Below are positions 1-7,003 of a stretch of DNA of 18,590 nucleotides, one piece after another. The stretch lies in contig JADGCJ010000040.1 in assembly GCA_015229045.1 (NCBI GenBank), positions 1-18,590 on the forward strand, read 5' to 3'. The notes below the pieces were generated by a model. The model made no database searches. It saw only the letters and a program-made list of their open reading frames with translations, and was not told the origin of the DNA. The stretch's first letter is position 1; each line of letters opens with the position of its first letter. The position numbers and the translations under genes are program-made. The stretch comes from Magnetococcales bacterium (GTDB taxonomy: Bacteria > Pseudomonadota > Magnetococcia > Magnetococcales > DC0425bin3).

Positions 1-114
1 CCAATCGGATACGCGCCCTGATCGGCGGTTTCTCCGCTGGAAATCCCTATGGTTTCCTTCGCTGCCAAAGATCTTCTTGAACGCAAAATCGATGCGCGGA
101 TTGATGAATTTCAT
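1..114 (-). pseudogene. N-terminal fragment of an Rpn / PD-(D/E)XK nuclease-family transposase gene
   Basis: Reading leftwards from an ATG at 112-114, the frame gives MKFINPRIDFAFKKIFGSEG. This is the hallmark opening of the Rpn (recombination-promoting nuclease, PD-(D/E)XK 'transposase') family. The next residues (NHRDFQRRNRR...) no longer resemble the family, which continues with a hydrophobic 'DILISFLNA'-like stretch. The gene therefore seems frameshifted or joined to other DNA after about 20 codons, and it runs off the window edge. The ATG overlaps the TGA of a preceding short minus-strand frame ending in KVVQWLLHEDAP, a typical coupled arrangement. Family identity is from recalled consensus; whether the gene is broken cannot be settled without the sequence left of position 1. 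Confidence 0.5.
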
Positions 115-183
115 GGCGCGTCCTCATGCAGCAGCCACTGAACCACTTTGAGCTCTTCAATAATACGCCTACCCGTGAGGCAA

Positions 184-300
184 CACTCCTACCGAAAACA
201 TCTCCGACAAGGTGAAGACAGCCGAGCTGCAATCCCTGGAACAATGGAGCGATCAAATCTTTGACGTTGAATCACTGGAGGATGTTTTTCGGTAGGAGTG
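184..300. repeat. Inverted repeat pair, 19/20 bp
   Basis: The left arm at 184-202 is CACTCCTACCGAAAACATC. The right arm at 281-300 is its reverse complement with one extra T (GATGTTTTTCGGTAGGAGTG). The arms enclose 78 nt that include the DUF4351-like tail. The flanks show no further symmetry. It could be the ends of a small inverted-repeat element or the scar of a local inversion; no transposase lies between the arms. Confidence 0.75.
209..295 (+). pseudogene. C-terminal remnant of an Rpn/DUF4351-type gene
   Basis: The plus frame ending at the TAG at 293-295 reads KVKTAELQSLEQWSDQIF followed by DVESLEDVFR. This matches the usual tail of Rpn-family and DUF4351 proteins (a 'leqWldrvldaesLeevF'-like pattern). 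An in-frame TGA at 176-178 closes it upstream and no nuclease core precedes it, so only the tail survives. Its last codons form the right arm of the inverted repeat at 184-300. It lies opposite in orientation to the Rpn-like start at 1-114, so the two pieces are not parts of one intact gene. Confidence 0.45.
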
Positions 301-579
301 GCAAGTCAAAAAGCCCCACGTCACCTGCGATCAAAATTTGTTGGCCATGTCCTGAAGTTGGTTGAAAATGTTGGTGTATTTTGGGCGACAGACATCTTGT
401 TGATTTGCCGTGTTTTTTCGATCGATGTAATCAAAAATTACTTTCTATATTGTAAATAATTATATTAAAACTGAAGAAAGCTATGAAATCCGGGGTGTGT
501 TTAAGTCAATAATTACAATTGCACAGGAAAGAATTACGGTTGATTGGTTTGATTTTATTTAATATCCTGGACCGAATGA
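301..579. other. AT-rich non-coding stretch before the first membrane gene
   Basis: I see no convincing gene here. Base composition turns sharply AT-rich from about 410. A minus-strand frame at 331-384 reads PKYTNIFNQLQDMANKF and then stops. This is faintly reminiscent of the N-terminus of IS4-type (DUF4372) transposases and could be another mobile-element scrap, but it has no start codon. A TATATT at 461-466 could serve as a -10 box for the gene at 580, but no good -35 box accompanies it. Confidence 0.4.
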
Positions 580-1413
580 GTGGGGGATGGGTTTTGGTGT
601 GGGGTGTGTTTTCTTATGTTTGTATTCTTTGCTGTTTCTGTTTCTATCCTGTTTTTGTTTATATATCTAGGATTTGGGAGAATATCTGAATTCTTCAATG
701 CAAGGTATTCCAGTAGGGGGTCTAGGTATGATTATGTAAGTATTGATGACTTGCGCTGCTTATTGAGTCGCGGGGATCTGTCGTACAATTTTAGATATAT
801 AAAATTATGCTTTGATTTACTGTTTTTGTTCTTTGCGCTGGGGTTTTTATATTATTTATTCATGTTGGATGGTGGAATGTTGGGTTGTATTTCTGAGTAT
901 TACAGTGAATCGATAAAAATTATAACATGTGATCTTTTTTTATGCAAGAGAAACATTGTATTGTTTGATTTGTTTTTTGTGTCTGCTTTTGTTGTTTCTA
1001 TTGTTATTCTGTATTTGTATTATCGTTTCAAAGCAGGATCCAGACTGGAGGATATGAGAAAAAGATCTCTCAATCTAAAAAGCCATATAGATAGACTTTT
1101 AAACTGTTTAATCTATGAAAGTAGTCTGGGAAAATTTGGATGGGAAGTAGGTCAAGTTCAATACTTTGAGAATCATCTTAAAAGAATAGAGCTGTTCCTG
1201 GATTTTTCAAAGAACGAAGATAGAGTGCTTGATGCATTGTTGAGGCTTGCCTATCTTCGTGCAGGGGTGCATACTGGTCTTTTTAATTGTATGCATACCC
1301 ATATACTTGGAAAATGTATTGATGATAATGTAATGGAAATAGGGTTTGATGGTGCGATAGATTTATGCATCAGACTATCTAATTGGAAATGCAATAGAAT
1401 TATTGGAGTGTAA
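580..1413 (+). CDS. Hypothetical three-helix membrane protein, AT-rich
   Basis: A 277-residue protein I do not recognise. Three hydrophobic segments are clear, at about residues 10-33, 76-96 and 124-148. A soluble C-terminal half of about 125 residues follows, rich in Lys/Arg, Leu and Cys (FNCMHTHILGKCIDDN near the end). The start is uncertain: the GTG at 580 has no clear Shine-Dalgarno, and the ATG at 616 would trim twelve residues. The gene is far more AT-rich than the rest of the window and uses many AGA, ATA and TTT codons, which suggests recent transfer. It is followed after 102 nt by another AT-rich membrane-protein gene on the same strand, and both sit between mobile-element debris and a truncated toxin gene. 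A role in a defence or toxin-type island is only inferred from that context. Confidence 0.7.
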   Translation: MGDGFWCGVCFLMFVFFAVSVSILFLFIYLGFGRISEFFNARYSSRGSRYDYVSIDDLRCLLSRGDLSYNFRYIKLCFDLLFLFFALGFLYYLFMLDGGMLGCISEYYSESIKIITCDLFLCKRNIVLFDLFFVSAFVVSIVILYLYYRFKAGSRLEDMRKRSLNLKSHIDRLLNCLIYESSLGKFGWEVGQVQYFENHLKRIELFLDFSKNEDRVLDALLRLAYLRAGVHTGLFNCMHTHILGKCIDDNVMEIGFDGAIDLCIRLSNWKCNRIIGV

Positions 1414-1438
1414 ATATATAACCCTTTTGTGGTTTAAA

Positions 1439-1465
1439 AGTTTTATGTTTCTGTAATATAAAACT
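1439..1465. promoter_or_regulatory. AT-rich inverted repeat between the two membrane genes
   Basis: AGTTTTAT (1439-1446) and ATAAAACT (1458-1465) are perfect inverted 8-mers around an 11-nt loop. They lie 26 nt after the first gene's stop and about 50 nt before the second gene's start. The repeat could be a protein-binding operator for the second gene or a weak hairpin. It is too AT-rich and lacks a T-tract, so a strong intrinsic terminator is unlikely. Confidence 0.3.
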
Positions 1466-1515
1466 ATAGATGTTTTGCGTTTCGAGATCTACCAGAGCAG
1501 CCTACGGAGGGTGAT

Positions 1516-2547
1516 ATGGAAAGTGAATGCAGGAGTTTTACGGATTGTGGGATGAATAAAATAGAAAATGAAATATTGAGGGATATTCAAAAATTTCTTT
1601 ATACAGGTGAGAGAAGTATCTCTTTTCTGGAATATGTTGAGAAAAACAGGGAGAAGAAAAATGAAGAAAAATTAACAGGTGAGGATTCAGATATAGCCAG
1701 GCATGACAACATATCTGCAGACGTATTCCGTCGTCTGCTTTTCCGTCATGCCATTCTGCAAAAACTTTATCATCTTGAATTATATGTTATCGGGGAAAAA
1801 AAGTATATAGGAGAGCAGCAAGGAAAATTACCAACCACTCCCGGAGTCACCATATCTCTTCAAGAAACCCAACAACCTGCTTCTGAACAAACCCAAACAG
1901 CAGAAAAAAGTCAAAATAATTCGGTCGGCGAAAAAAAAGAAAACCAAACAACTGAATGTAACAATAGGAGATATCTAAACCAAGGCGGTATGGCCTATAA
2001 TTTGGCTGCCACGGACTTGTTTGTAGAAAAAGCATTAGCCTACCTCGAGGATCACGCAAAGCCATTTATAGAAAAGGGGAATGACGCATTTAATCAGGCG
2101 CGCAAAATAATGACAATTGCCATATTGTTGTCATTCATCCAAACATTTTTTCTCCCATACATTTTTCCGAGTGAGAATTTAGATTGGCAACATATTATTG
2201 CCAGTTTTACGCGTTCGTCGACACTGTATGGACTCCTCGTTTTAATGGCAGTGGCCTACCGGCAATATGGAAAAGCAATGTTGGATCAAGCTGAAAGGCT
2301 ATCAGAACGGCGCCACGCCCTTCGACAAGGACGTCTTTTTGTTCATCTTAGTGATGGAAGCTTGTCTATCGATGAATTGATCAAGGCATTTGAATGGAAC
2401 GTGAATAATACAAATGCATTTGGTAACATCCCAACCGAAGCATTAGCTCCAACGAGTTCAATAATCAAAGAATTCACCAAAGCTATTTCAGATGTGGGGA
2501 GAATTGCCATGGACGCAGCCAAGAAAGAGAAAGATGGTAAAAGTTGA
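1516..2547 (+). CDS. Hypothetical two-helix membrane protein with long hydrophilic N-terminal region
   Basis: A 343-residue protein of unknown function. The ATG at 1516 is preceded by a good ribosome site (GGAGG at about 1506-1510). Residues 1-110 are charged and helical. Residues 110-150 are a Gln/Thr/Asn/Lys-rich linker. A helix at about 160-195 leads into two closely spaced membrane segments, near residues 198-219 and 235-250. They are followed by an Arg-rich amphipathic helix (ERLSERRHALRQGRLFVHL). Paired helices plus a charged cytosolic helix recall the general plan of small 2TM effectors such as SLATT proteins, but I cannot claim family membership. An ATG inside at 1552 is possible but lacks a better ribosome site. 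The stop falls within a few bases of the point where homology to the DUF5615 toxin gene on the other strand breaks off, so this gene lies at the edge of transferred DNA. Confidence 0.8.
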   Translation: MESECRSFTDCGMNKIENEILRDIQKFLYTGERSISFLEYVEKNREKKNEEKLTGEDSDIARHDNISADVFRRLLFRHAILQKLYHLELYVIGEKKYIGEQQGKLPTTPGVTISLQETQQPASEQTQTAEKSQNNSVGEKKENQTTECNNRRYLNQGGMAYNLAATDLFVEKALAYLEDHAKPFIEKGNDAFNQARKIMTIAILLSFIQTFFLPYIFPSENLDWQHIIASFTRSSTLYGLLVLMAVAYRQYGKAMLDQAERLSERRHALRQGRLFVHLSDGSLSIDELIKAFEWNVNNTNAFGNIPTEALAPTSSIIKEFTKAISDVGRIAMDAAKKEKDGKS

Positions 2548-2575
2548 GAAGGTTCTGATCCAACAGCAGCTTCAT
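2483..2575 (-). pseudogene. Truncated DUF5615 PIN-like toxin gene (5' stub)
   Basis: The TGA of the DUF433 gene overlaps an ATG at 2573-2575 in the ATGA arrangement usual for DUF433-DUF5615 operons. The frame starts MKLLLDQNL, the standard opening of DUF5615 PIN-like proteins. After codon 9 or 10 (about 2546-2549) the resemblance ends. The frame runs antisense through the end of the neighbouring membrane gene (NFYHLSLSWLRPW...) to a TAG at 2483-2485, giving only 30 residues instead of the usual 110-120. No continuation of the toxin is visible elsewhere in the window. The stub lacks almost all of the PIN-like fold and cannot be an active toxin. Confidence 0.75.
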
Positions 2576-2799
2576 GCCGGAATGGCCAGTATGTGTCGTT
2601 CACGATCCGCAGCAAAGGCCAGATAGGCCAGGACATCCTCTCGTGTCAAGTCTGGGAAGTCGATCAGGATTTCTTTTGTTGTCATGCCGGATGAAAGATA
2701 ATCCAACACGTCATAAACAGTAATGCGCATGCCTCGTATGCACGGTCTGCCACCACAGGTGCCGGAGTCAAGCGTGATATAGGAGCGATAGTCAATCAT
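2572..2799 (-). CDS. DUF433 antitoxin-like protein
   Basis: A 75-residue protein of the DUF433 family, the small helix-turn-helix-like partners of DUF5615 PIN-like toxins. Family features are GGRPCIRGMRITVYDVL (residues 16-32), the SSGMTTKEILIDFPDL stretch and a final helix EDVLAYLAFAADRER. The ATG at 2799 is preferred over a TTG fifteen bases upstream because GAGG lies nine bases before it and the length then fits the family. Such proteins normally bind and neutralise the toxin and repress their own operon. Here the toxin gene that overlaps its stop codon is cut off after about ten codons, so the antitoxin is orphaned. It is separated from the PepSY gene upstream by 84 nt containing a G8 run (2859-2866). 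Confidence 0.9.
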   Translation of the reverse strand: MIDYRSYITLDSGTCGGRPCIRGMRITVYDVLDYLSSGMTTKEILIDFPDLTREDVLAYLAFAADRERHILAIPA

Positions 2800-2883
2800 G
2801 ATGTCGGTCCTCAATTTCAGGTTGTGGCAGCGGCTCTATTCTGGTTACGGGGACAGGCGGGGGGGGAGTGCCATTCTTGTGAT

Positions 2884-3489
2884 TCACTCCCTCCTCTTCC
2901 AACGCCGCAATCGCGGGGCAAGCCAGAGATAAAATCCGGAAAAACTGAAGACAAGCAGCGAAATACTCAGAAGATCAGCAACAAAGACACCACTCTTGCC
3001 CAGAATGTTACCCGTGTGGAGCTGTTTCATGAGGCGTCCCCAGTTCCAGTGGTCGCCCAGGTGTGTACCATCGAAGGCATAGCTGCGGGTCTGGAATTTC
3101 TCCACCACATGGTGGGTGCCGGTCGCTACCTCGACGAAGACGCGATCTTTGTTGAATTCGACGGACCAGCAACTCTTATGTTGGTATTTGTTGCTTGCCA
3201 CCCTGGTGATGGGGCGGGTCGGCCAGATTTTTTGCGCCAGGGAGACGGCTTCTTCCCGGTCGATGGTCATGGACATGCCCGGCGGAAGGGAGGCTGCTTG
3301 CCGAGGAGTCTCTGCAAGGATTGTGTCGAACAGGGATTCGTTGGTGAGGTAGAAGCCGGTGATACCGATCACGGCGAGGAGGGGAAAAAGTACCACGCCC
3401 AACCAACCATGCAGGATTCGCAAGAAAGGCGTCAAGCGAAAACCGACCGCTTTGGAAGATGATTCGGGTTTCTCTCGAGGGGATGTCAT
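2884..3489 (-). CDS. PepSY-associated TM protein
   Basis: A 201-residue inner-membrane protein with the plan of PepSY-TM proteins. A first helix at about residues 29-49 follows LRILHGWLG. A periplasmic PepSY-like segment of about 110 residues contains DREEAVSLAQKIWP. A second helix at about 167-190 ends in SGFYLWLAPRLRRWKRR, which is positively charged and so cytoplasmic. His27 and His158 (KQLHTGNILG) lie next to the helices, as in relatives thought to serve in metal or flavin/heme-linked redox roles; the exact function is unknown. The protein is shorter than the four-helix PepSY-TM iron reductase-like proteins and belongs to the two-helix type. It starts 13 nt after the retropepsin gene's stop, so the two are probably cotranscribed, although the ribosome site is weak. 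Confidence 0.8.
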   Translation of the reverse strand: MTSPREKPESSSKAVGFRLTPFLRILHGWLGVVLFPLLAVIGITGFYLTNESLFDTILAETPRQAASLPPGMSMTIDREEAVSLAQKIWPTRPITRVASNKYQHKSCWSVEFNKDRVFVEVATGTHHVVEKFQTRSYAFDGTHLGDHWNWGRLMKQLHTGNILGKSGVFVADLLSISLLVFSFSGFYLWLAPRLRRWKRRE

Positions 3490-3502
3490 GTCGGCCCGAC
3501 CG

Positions 3503-4378
3503 TCACGACTTGTCGATGATCAAAAGCTGACGCTTGTTGTCGATATGCCAACCGCCCAGTTTGTCCAAAAGCGACATGCCAAGAAGCGCCGGAGCGTTGG
3601 CAGGGGCAATGACGGCCGAGATGTCCTTGACCAGGACCGGCCCCACCTGGATCGATTCCAGTTTGATCAATTTTTCTTTCGATATCCTGCCATCGGCGGT
3701 CTTGACCGTGATGGAGGGAAGATTGGCGATAGCCTTGGCATCCATCAGCTCCAGGATGATACCCCTAGGCAGAGAGACGACACTGGCACCTGTGTCGAGG
3801 ACAAATTCAACCGTCGTGGTGCTGTTCAATGTAGCCGATATGTACAGCGTTCGACCCCTTCTGGTCAGAGGAATCTCACGCGAGTTGGGATCGCGGGGTG
3901 CGCAGGTTTCGGAGAGAACGAGAGTGCGGCGGCTGCCATTCGGACTGGTGCTGAAGCACGAATGACGCCTGAGGGTGCGTTTCTCCCCCCCCCAGGACAA
4001 AACAACGGAGTCGTCATTGATTTTTTCAATGAGGGGACCGGAATCCAGGACATCCCCTTCCATGAAGCGACGACCATTGATCACCGCCACCTTGCGTCCG
4101 TCGGAGGTCAACAACAGCCCCAACTCCAGGCGTTTCCACTCCACCTGTTTGGGAATCTCCTCCTTGTTGTCACCCTCGTTCGTTGTGGGAGGCACGACAG
4201 CAGGGGGGGGGGCAAAATGATCGGGCCTGGTGGGATCGACGATGCCGGATTCATCGGCATGACCGCCCGGACCTGGCGACCAGCAGAAAAAAAGCACTAC
4301 GAACAAGCCGAACAACAAAAACCGACTGCTTGACAAAAAACCGGGCTGCCCCTGTGCTGTGCCGCGAAAATGTTTCAT
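3503..4378 (-). CDS. Retropepsin-like aspartic protease with MshK-like N-terminal domain
   Basis: A 291-residue protein. Residues 19-33 form a signal anchor. Residues 47-53 read VDPTRPD, and the part up to about 137 (AVINGRRFMEGDVL, SVVLSWGG) has the pattern of MshK/GspB-like type II secretion and MSHA pilus accessory proteins. Residues 173-291 form a clan AA retropepsin domain with the catalytic FVLDTGAS (192-199) and the flap/closing motif ALLGMSLLDKLGGW (264-277), as in the TIGR02281 family of membrane-anchored proteases. Like retroviral proteases it would need to dimerise. Its ATG overlaps the clpA stop as ATGA, so translation is coupled to clpA. Two mononucleotide runs, G9 and C10 on the coding strand, lie inside the gene and could slip. 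The protease half is secure; the MshK-like half is recognised from pattern only. Confidence 0.85.
   Translation of the reverse strand: MKHFRGTAQGQPGFLSSSRFLLFGLFVVLFFCWSPGPGGHADESGIVDPTRPDHFAPPPAVVPPTTNEGDNKEEIPKQVEWKRLELGLLLTSDGRKVAVINGRRFMEGDVLDSGPLIEKINDDSVVLSWGGEKRTLRRHSCFSTSPNGSRRTLVLSETCAPRDPNSREIPLTRRGRTLYISATLNSTTTVEFVLDTGASVVSLPRGIILELMDAKAIANLPSITVKTADGRISKEKLIKLESIQVGPVLVKDISAVIAPANAPALLGMSLLDKLGGWHIDNKRQLLIIDKS
3985..3993. repeat. Nine-base C run (G9 in the coding strand) in the retropepsin gene
   Basis: Nine consecutive C on the plus strand encode WGG (residues 129-131) of the retropepsin gene. A change of one base would shift the frame before the DTGAS active site. Confidence 0.9.
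4203..4212. repeat. Ten-base G run (C10 in the coding strand) in the retropepsin gene
   Basis: Ten consecutive G on the plus strand encode APPP (residues 56-59), just after the signal anchor. Slippage here would truncate the whole exported part of the protein. Confidence 0.9.
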
Positions 4379-6636
4379 GGATTGAATTCAAGTTTGAGTT
4401 CGTTGTTGGCTTCGGTCATACGCACCGCACCTCCCTGGCGCAAACGCCCAAAAAGCAACTCTTCGGAAAGAGGCTTGCGAATTTTTTCCTTGATCAACCG
4501 CTCCATGGGGCGGGCACCGTTGCTGCGATCGAAACCGTGTTTGGCCAACCAATGGCGGGCGGTATCATCGACATCGATGGTGACAGAGCGTTCGGTCAGC
4601 TGGGCTTCCAGGATCAGGAGAAATTTGTCCACCACCCGCAGGATGGCAGCAGGTTCCAGATGGCCGAACTGAACGATGGCATCCAGACGATTACGAAACT
4701 CCGGGGCGAAAAGCTTCTTGATCTCCTTGAGTTCATCGCCCTGGTGAACCTGAGGGATGAAGCCCAGAGAGGGGCGGTCCAGCTCCTGGGCACCGGCGTT
4801 GGTGGTCATGATCAGGATGACGTTGCGAAAATCGGTCTGGCGACCATTGTTGTCGGTCAATTTGCCATGATCCATCACCTGCAACAGCAGGTTGAAGACA
4901 TCCGGATGTGCCTTTTCGACCTCATCCAGGAGCAGGATGGCGTGGGGGGTCTTGTGGACGGCATCGGTGAGCAGTCCGCCCTGATCGAAACCCACATAGC
5001 CTGGCGGCGCCCCGATCAGGCGCGAGACGGTATGGCGCTCCATGTATTCGCTCATGTCGAAGCGAATCAGCTTGATGCCCATCTCCCGGGCCAGGAGTCG
5101 GGCCAGTTCGGTCTTGCCGACGCCGGTGGGACCGGAAAACAGATAGGAGCCGACCGGCTTTTCCGGATTGCCGAGTCCGGAGCGGGCCAGCTTGATGGCC
5201 GAGCTGATCTGTTCGACGGCCTTGTCCTGACCAAAGAGGGAGAGACGCAGGCTCGCATCGAGTTTGCGCAACACCTCACGATCATCCCGATTGACCGAAC
5301 GGGCCGGGATGCGGGCCATGCGCGCCACCACCTCTTCGACCTCCTTGACGCCGACGGAACGTTTCCGTCGCGTTGCCGGTAACAGCCGACAGGCGGCACC
5401 GGCTTCGTCAAGGACATCGATGGCGGAGTCGGGGTGTTTGCGATCCGTCATGTGCCGTGCCGAGAGTTCCGCTGCCAACTGCATGGCCGGTGCTGTATAG
5501 CGAACGCCATGATGCTCTTCGTAGCGGGCCTTGAGTCCGTGCAGAATCTGGACGGTTTCATCGAGGGAGGGTTCCGGTATGTCAACTTTCTGGAAGCGAC
5601 GCGCCAGGGCACGATCCTTCTCGAAGATGGAGCGAAACTCCTCGTGGGTCGTCGAGCCGATGCAGCGCAACTCCCCCGAAGAGAGCAAAGGTTTCAGCAG
5701 GCTGGAGGCATCAATGTTGCTGCCGCTCGTGGAACCCGCACCGATGACGGTATGAATCTCATCGATGAACAGAATGGCCCCTGGGCGTTTTTTCAGGCTG
5801 TTGATGACTCCTTTCATGCGCCCTTCAAAATCGCCGCGAAATTTGGTTCCAGCCAGGAGTGATCCCATATCCAGGGCGTAGATGACGCACGTCTTCAGAA
5901 TATCAGGCACGGTAGCGCTGACGAGACGACTGGCAAGCCCCTCGGCAAGATGGGTCTTGCCCACCCCGGCATCGCCTACGAACAACGGATTGTTCTTGCG
6001 CCGCCGACAGAGGATTTGCAACGTGCGGGTGATCTCGGCTTCGCGGCCAATGAGGGGGTCAATCTCTCCCCGGCGGGCCTTTTCGTTCAAATCGACGGCG
6101 TACAGTTCAAGGGGATCGGGTCTGCCACTGCCGCTCCGATGGGGATCTGCAGGAGCCGCCTCATCACCATTTTCAGCGTCACCGGGTTGCGGATTGGTCG
6201 TGTCAGGCAGGATGTGCGACATTGCTGTCTGGATATCGAGGCGGGTGATGTTTTGCCGCTTGAGACAATAGACGGCATGGGACTCCTTCTCCGCATACAT
6301 GGCTACCAGGACATAAGACCCCGTGACGACGCTTTTCCCGGCGGATTGAACCTGATGCAGGGCACGCTGCAGAACACGTTGCAGGCCAAGGGTAGGCTGG
6401 ATATCACCCATGGCCTTGTCCTCTTCCTGGAAGACGGGTATGTGTTTGGCCAGATGCTCTTCGGCGTCACGGGTCAACTTGCCCAAATCGCAACCGCAGG
6501 CATTCAGGACGGGAACCACCTCCGGATTTTCCAGCAGCGCCAGCAACAAATGCTCCAGGGTGGCGTAGGCATGCCGACGTTTCTGGGCAATGATCAGAGC
6601 CATATTCAGAGAATTTTCAAGATGTTTACTGATCAT
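4375..6636 (-). CDS. clpA: ATP-dependent Clp protease ATP-binding subunit ClpA
   Basis: A full-length 753-residue ClpA, the hexameric AAA+ unfoldase that feeds substrates to ClpP in the cytoplasm. The Clp N-domain (1-143) begins MISKHLENSLNMALIIAQ. An acidic linker lies at about 145-175. The first AAA module has Walker A GDAGVGKT (221-228) and Walker B ILFIDE (288-293). The second has GPTGVGKT (502-509) and ILLLDE (567-572). SLGF at 623-626 fits the [LIV]-G-[FL] loop that docks on ClpP. There is no ClpB-type coiled coil between the modules, which excludes ClpB. The gene follows clpS after 37 nt, and its stop overlaps the start of the retropepsin gene. clpP is not in this window. Confidence 0.97.
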   Translation of the reverse strand: MISKHLENSLNMALIIAQKRRHAYATLEHLLLALLENPEVVPVLNACGCDLGKLTRDAEEHLAKHIPVFQEEDKAMGDIQPTLGLQRVLQRALHQVQSAGKSVVTGSYVLVAMYAEKESHAVYCLKRQNITRLDIQTAMSHILPDTTNPQPGDAENGDEAAPADPHRSGSGRPDPLELYAVDLNEKARRGEIDPLIGREAEITRTLQILCRRRKNNPLFVGDAGVGKTHLAEGLASRLVSATVPDILKTCVIYALDMGSLLAGTKFRGDFEGRMKGVINSLKKRPGAILFIDEIHTVIGAGSTSGSNIDASSLLKPLLSSGELRCIGSTTHEEFRSIFEKDRALARRFQKVDIPEPSLDETVQILHGLKARYEEHHGVRYTAPAMQLAAELSARHMTDRKHPDSAIDVLDEAGAACRLLPATRRKRSVGVKEVEEVVARMARIPARSVNRDDREVLRKLDASLRLSLFGQDKAVEQISSAIKLARSGLGNPEKPVGSYLFSGPTGVGKTELARLLAREMGIKLIRFDMSEYMERHTVSRLIGAPPGYVGFDQGGLLTDAVHKTPHAILLLDEVEKAHPDVFNLLLQVMDHGKLTDNNGRQTDFRNVILIMTTNAGAQELDRPSLGFIPQVHQGDELKEIKKLFAPEFRNRLDAIVQFGHLEPAAILRVVDKFLLILEAQLTERSVTIDVDDTARHWLAKHGFDRSNGARPMERLIKEKIRKPLSEELLFGRLRQGGAVRMTEANNELKLEFNP

Positions 6637-6673
6637 GGCAACTCTCTGTCGAGACGACGGATAGGGGCCGGGT

Positions 6674-6988
6674 TCACTCTTTTTCCAGGGTACATTTCAG
6701 GGGGTGACCTTGTTCACGCGCATACTGGTTGACGAGGGCCACTTTCGTTTCCGCTATATCGAAGGGAAAGATGCCGCAAAGGCCGCGTCCTTGCTCATGG
6801 ACATTGAGCATGATGCGTGTCGCTTCGGTCGTCGATTTTTGAAAGAAGACCACGAGAAGTTTTACCACGAAATCCATCGGGGTAAAATCATCATTGAGCA
6901 AAATCACCTTGTAGAGATGCGGCTCTCGGACCTGATTGTCACTATGGGTCAGGAGATCGGAGTCCGGAGTTTGTGTTTCACTGCTCAT
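6674..6988 (-). CDS. clpS: ClpS, ClpA adaptor for N-degron substrates
   Basis: A 104-residue ClpS. It binds the N-domain of ClpA and delivers proteins with destabilising N-terminal residues. Visible are the substrate-pocket residues Asn32-Asp33-Asp34 ([10 protein letters not shown]), His64 in [11 protein letters not shown], and the closing [13 protein letters not shown] typical of the family. The first 22 residues are a polar tail, as expected for the flexible N-terminal extension that inserts into ClpA. It lies directly upstream of clpA on the same strand and 15 nt after recN, so it is likely cotranscribed with both. AGGA lies about 11 bases before the ATG. Confidence 0.97.
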   Translation of the reverse strand: MSSETQTPDSDLLTHSDNQVREPHLYKVILLNDDFTPMDFVVKLLVVFFQKSTTEATRIMLNVHEQGRGLCGIFPFDIAETKVALVNQYAREQGHPLKCTLEKE

Positions 6989-7003
6989 GGCGTAGAGATC
7001 CTG

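Noticed and set aside
47..256. Minus-strand frame of 69 codons at the left edge
   Set aside because: It crosses the inverted-repeat arm and the Rpn-like start in a different frame, so it is a chance frame.
331..384. Minus-strand PKYTNIFNQLQDMANKF resembling a transposase N-terminus
   Set aside because: Too short, without a start codon, and stopped by TGA; kept only as a possible scrap of an IS4-type element.
2343..2636. Minus-strand frame of 97 codons beside the DUF433 gene
   Set aside because: It overlaps the DUF433 gene and the membrane gene in other frames and has no resemblance to a toxin; the true toxin stub is in another frame.
4183..5382. Plus-strand open frame of 399 codons
   Set aside because: It lies opposite clpA and the start of the retropepsin gene, shows no family motifs, and is the usual shadow of a GC-rich gene.
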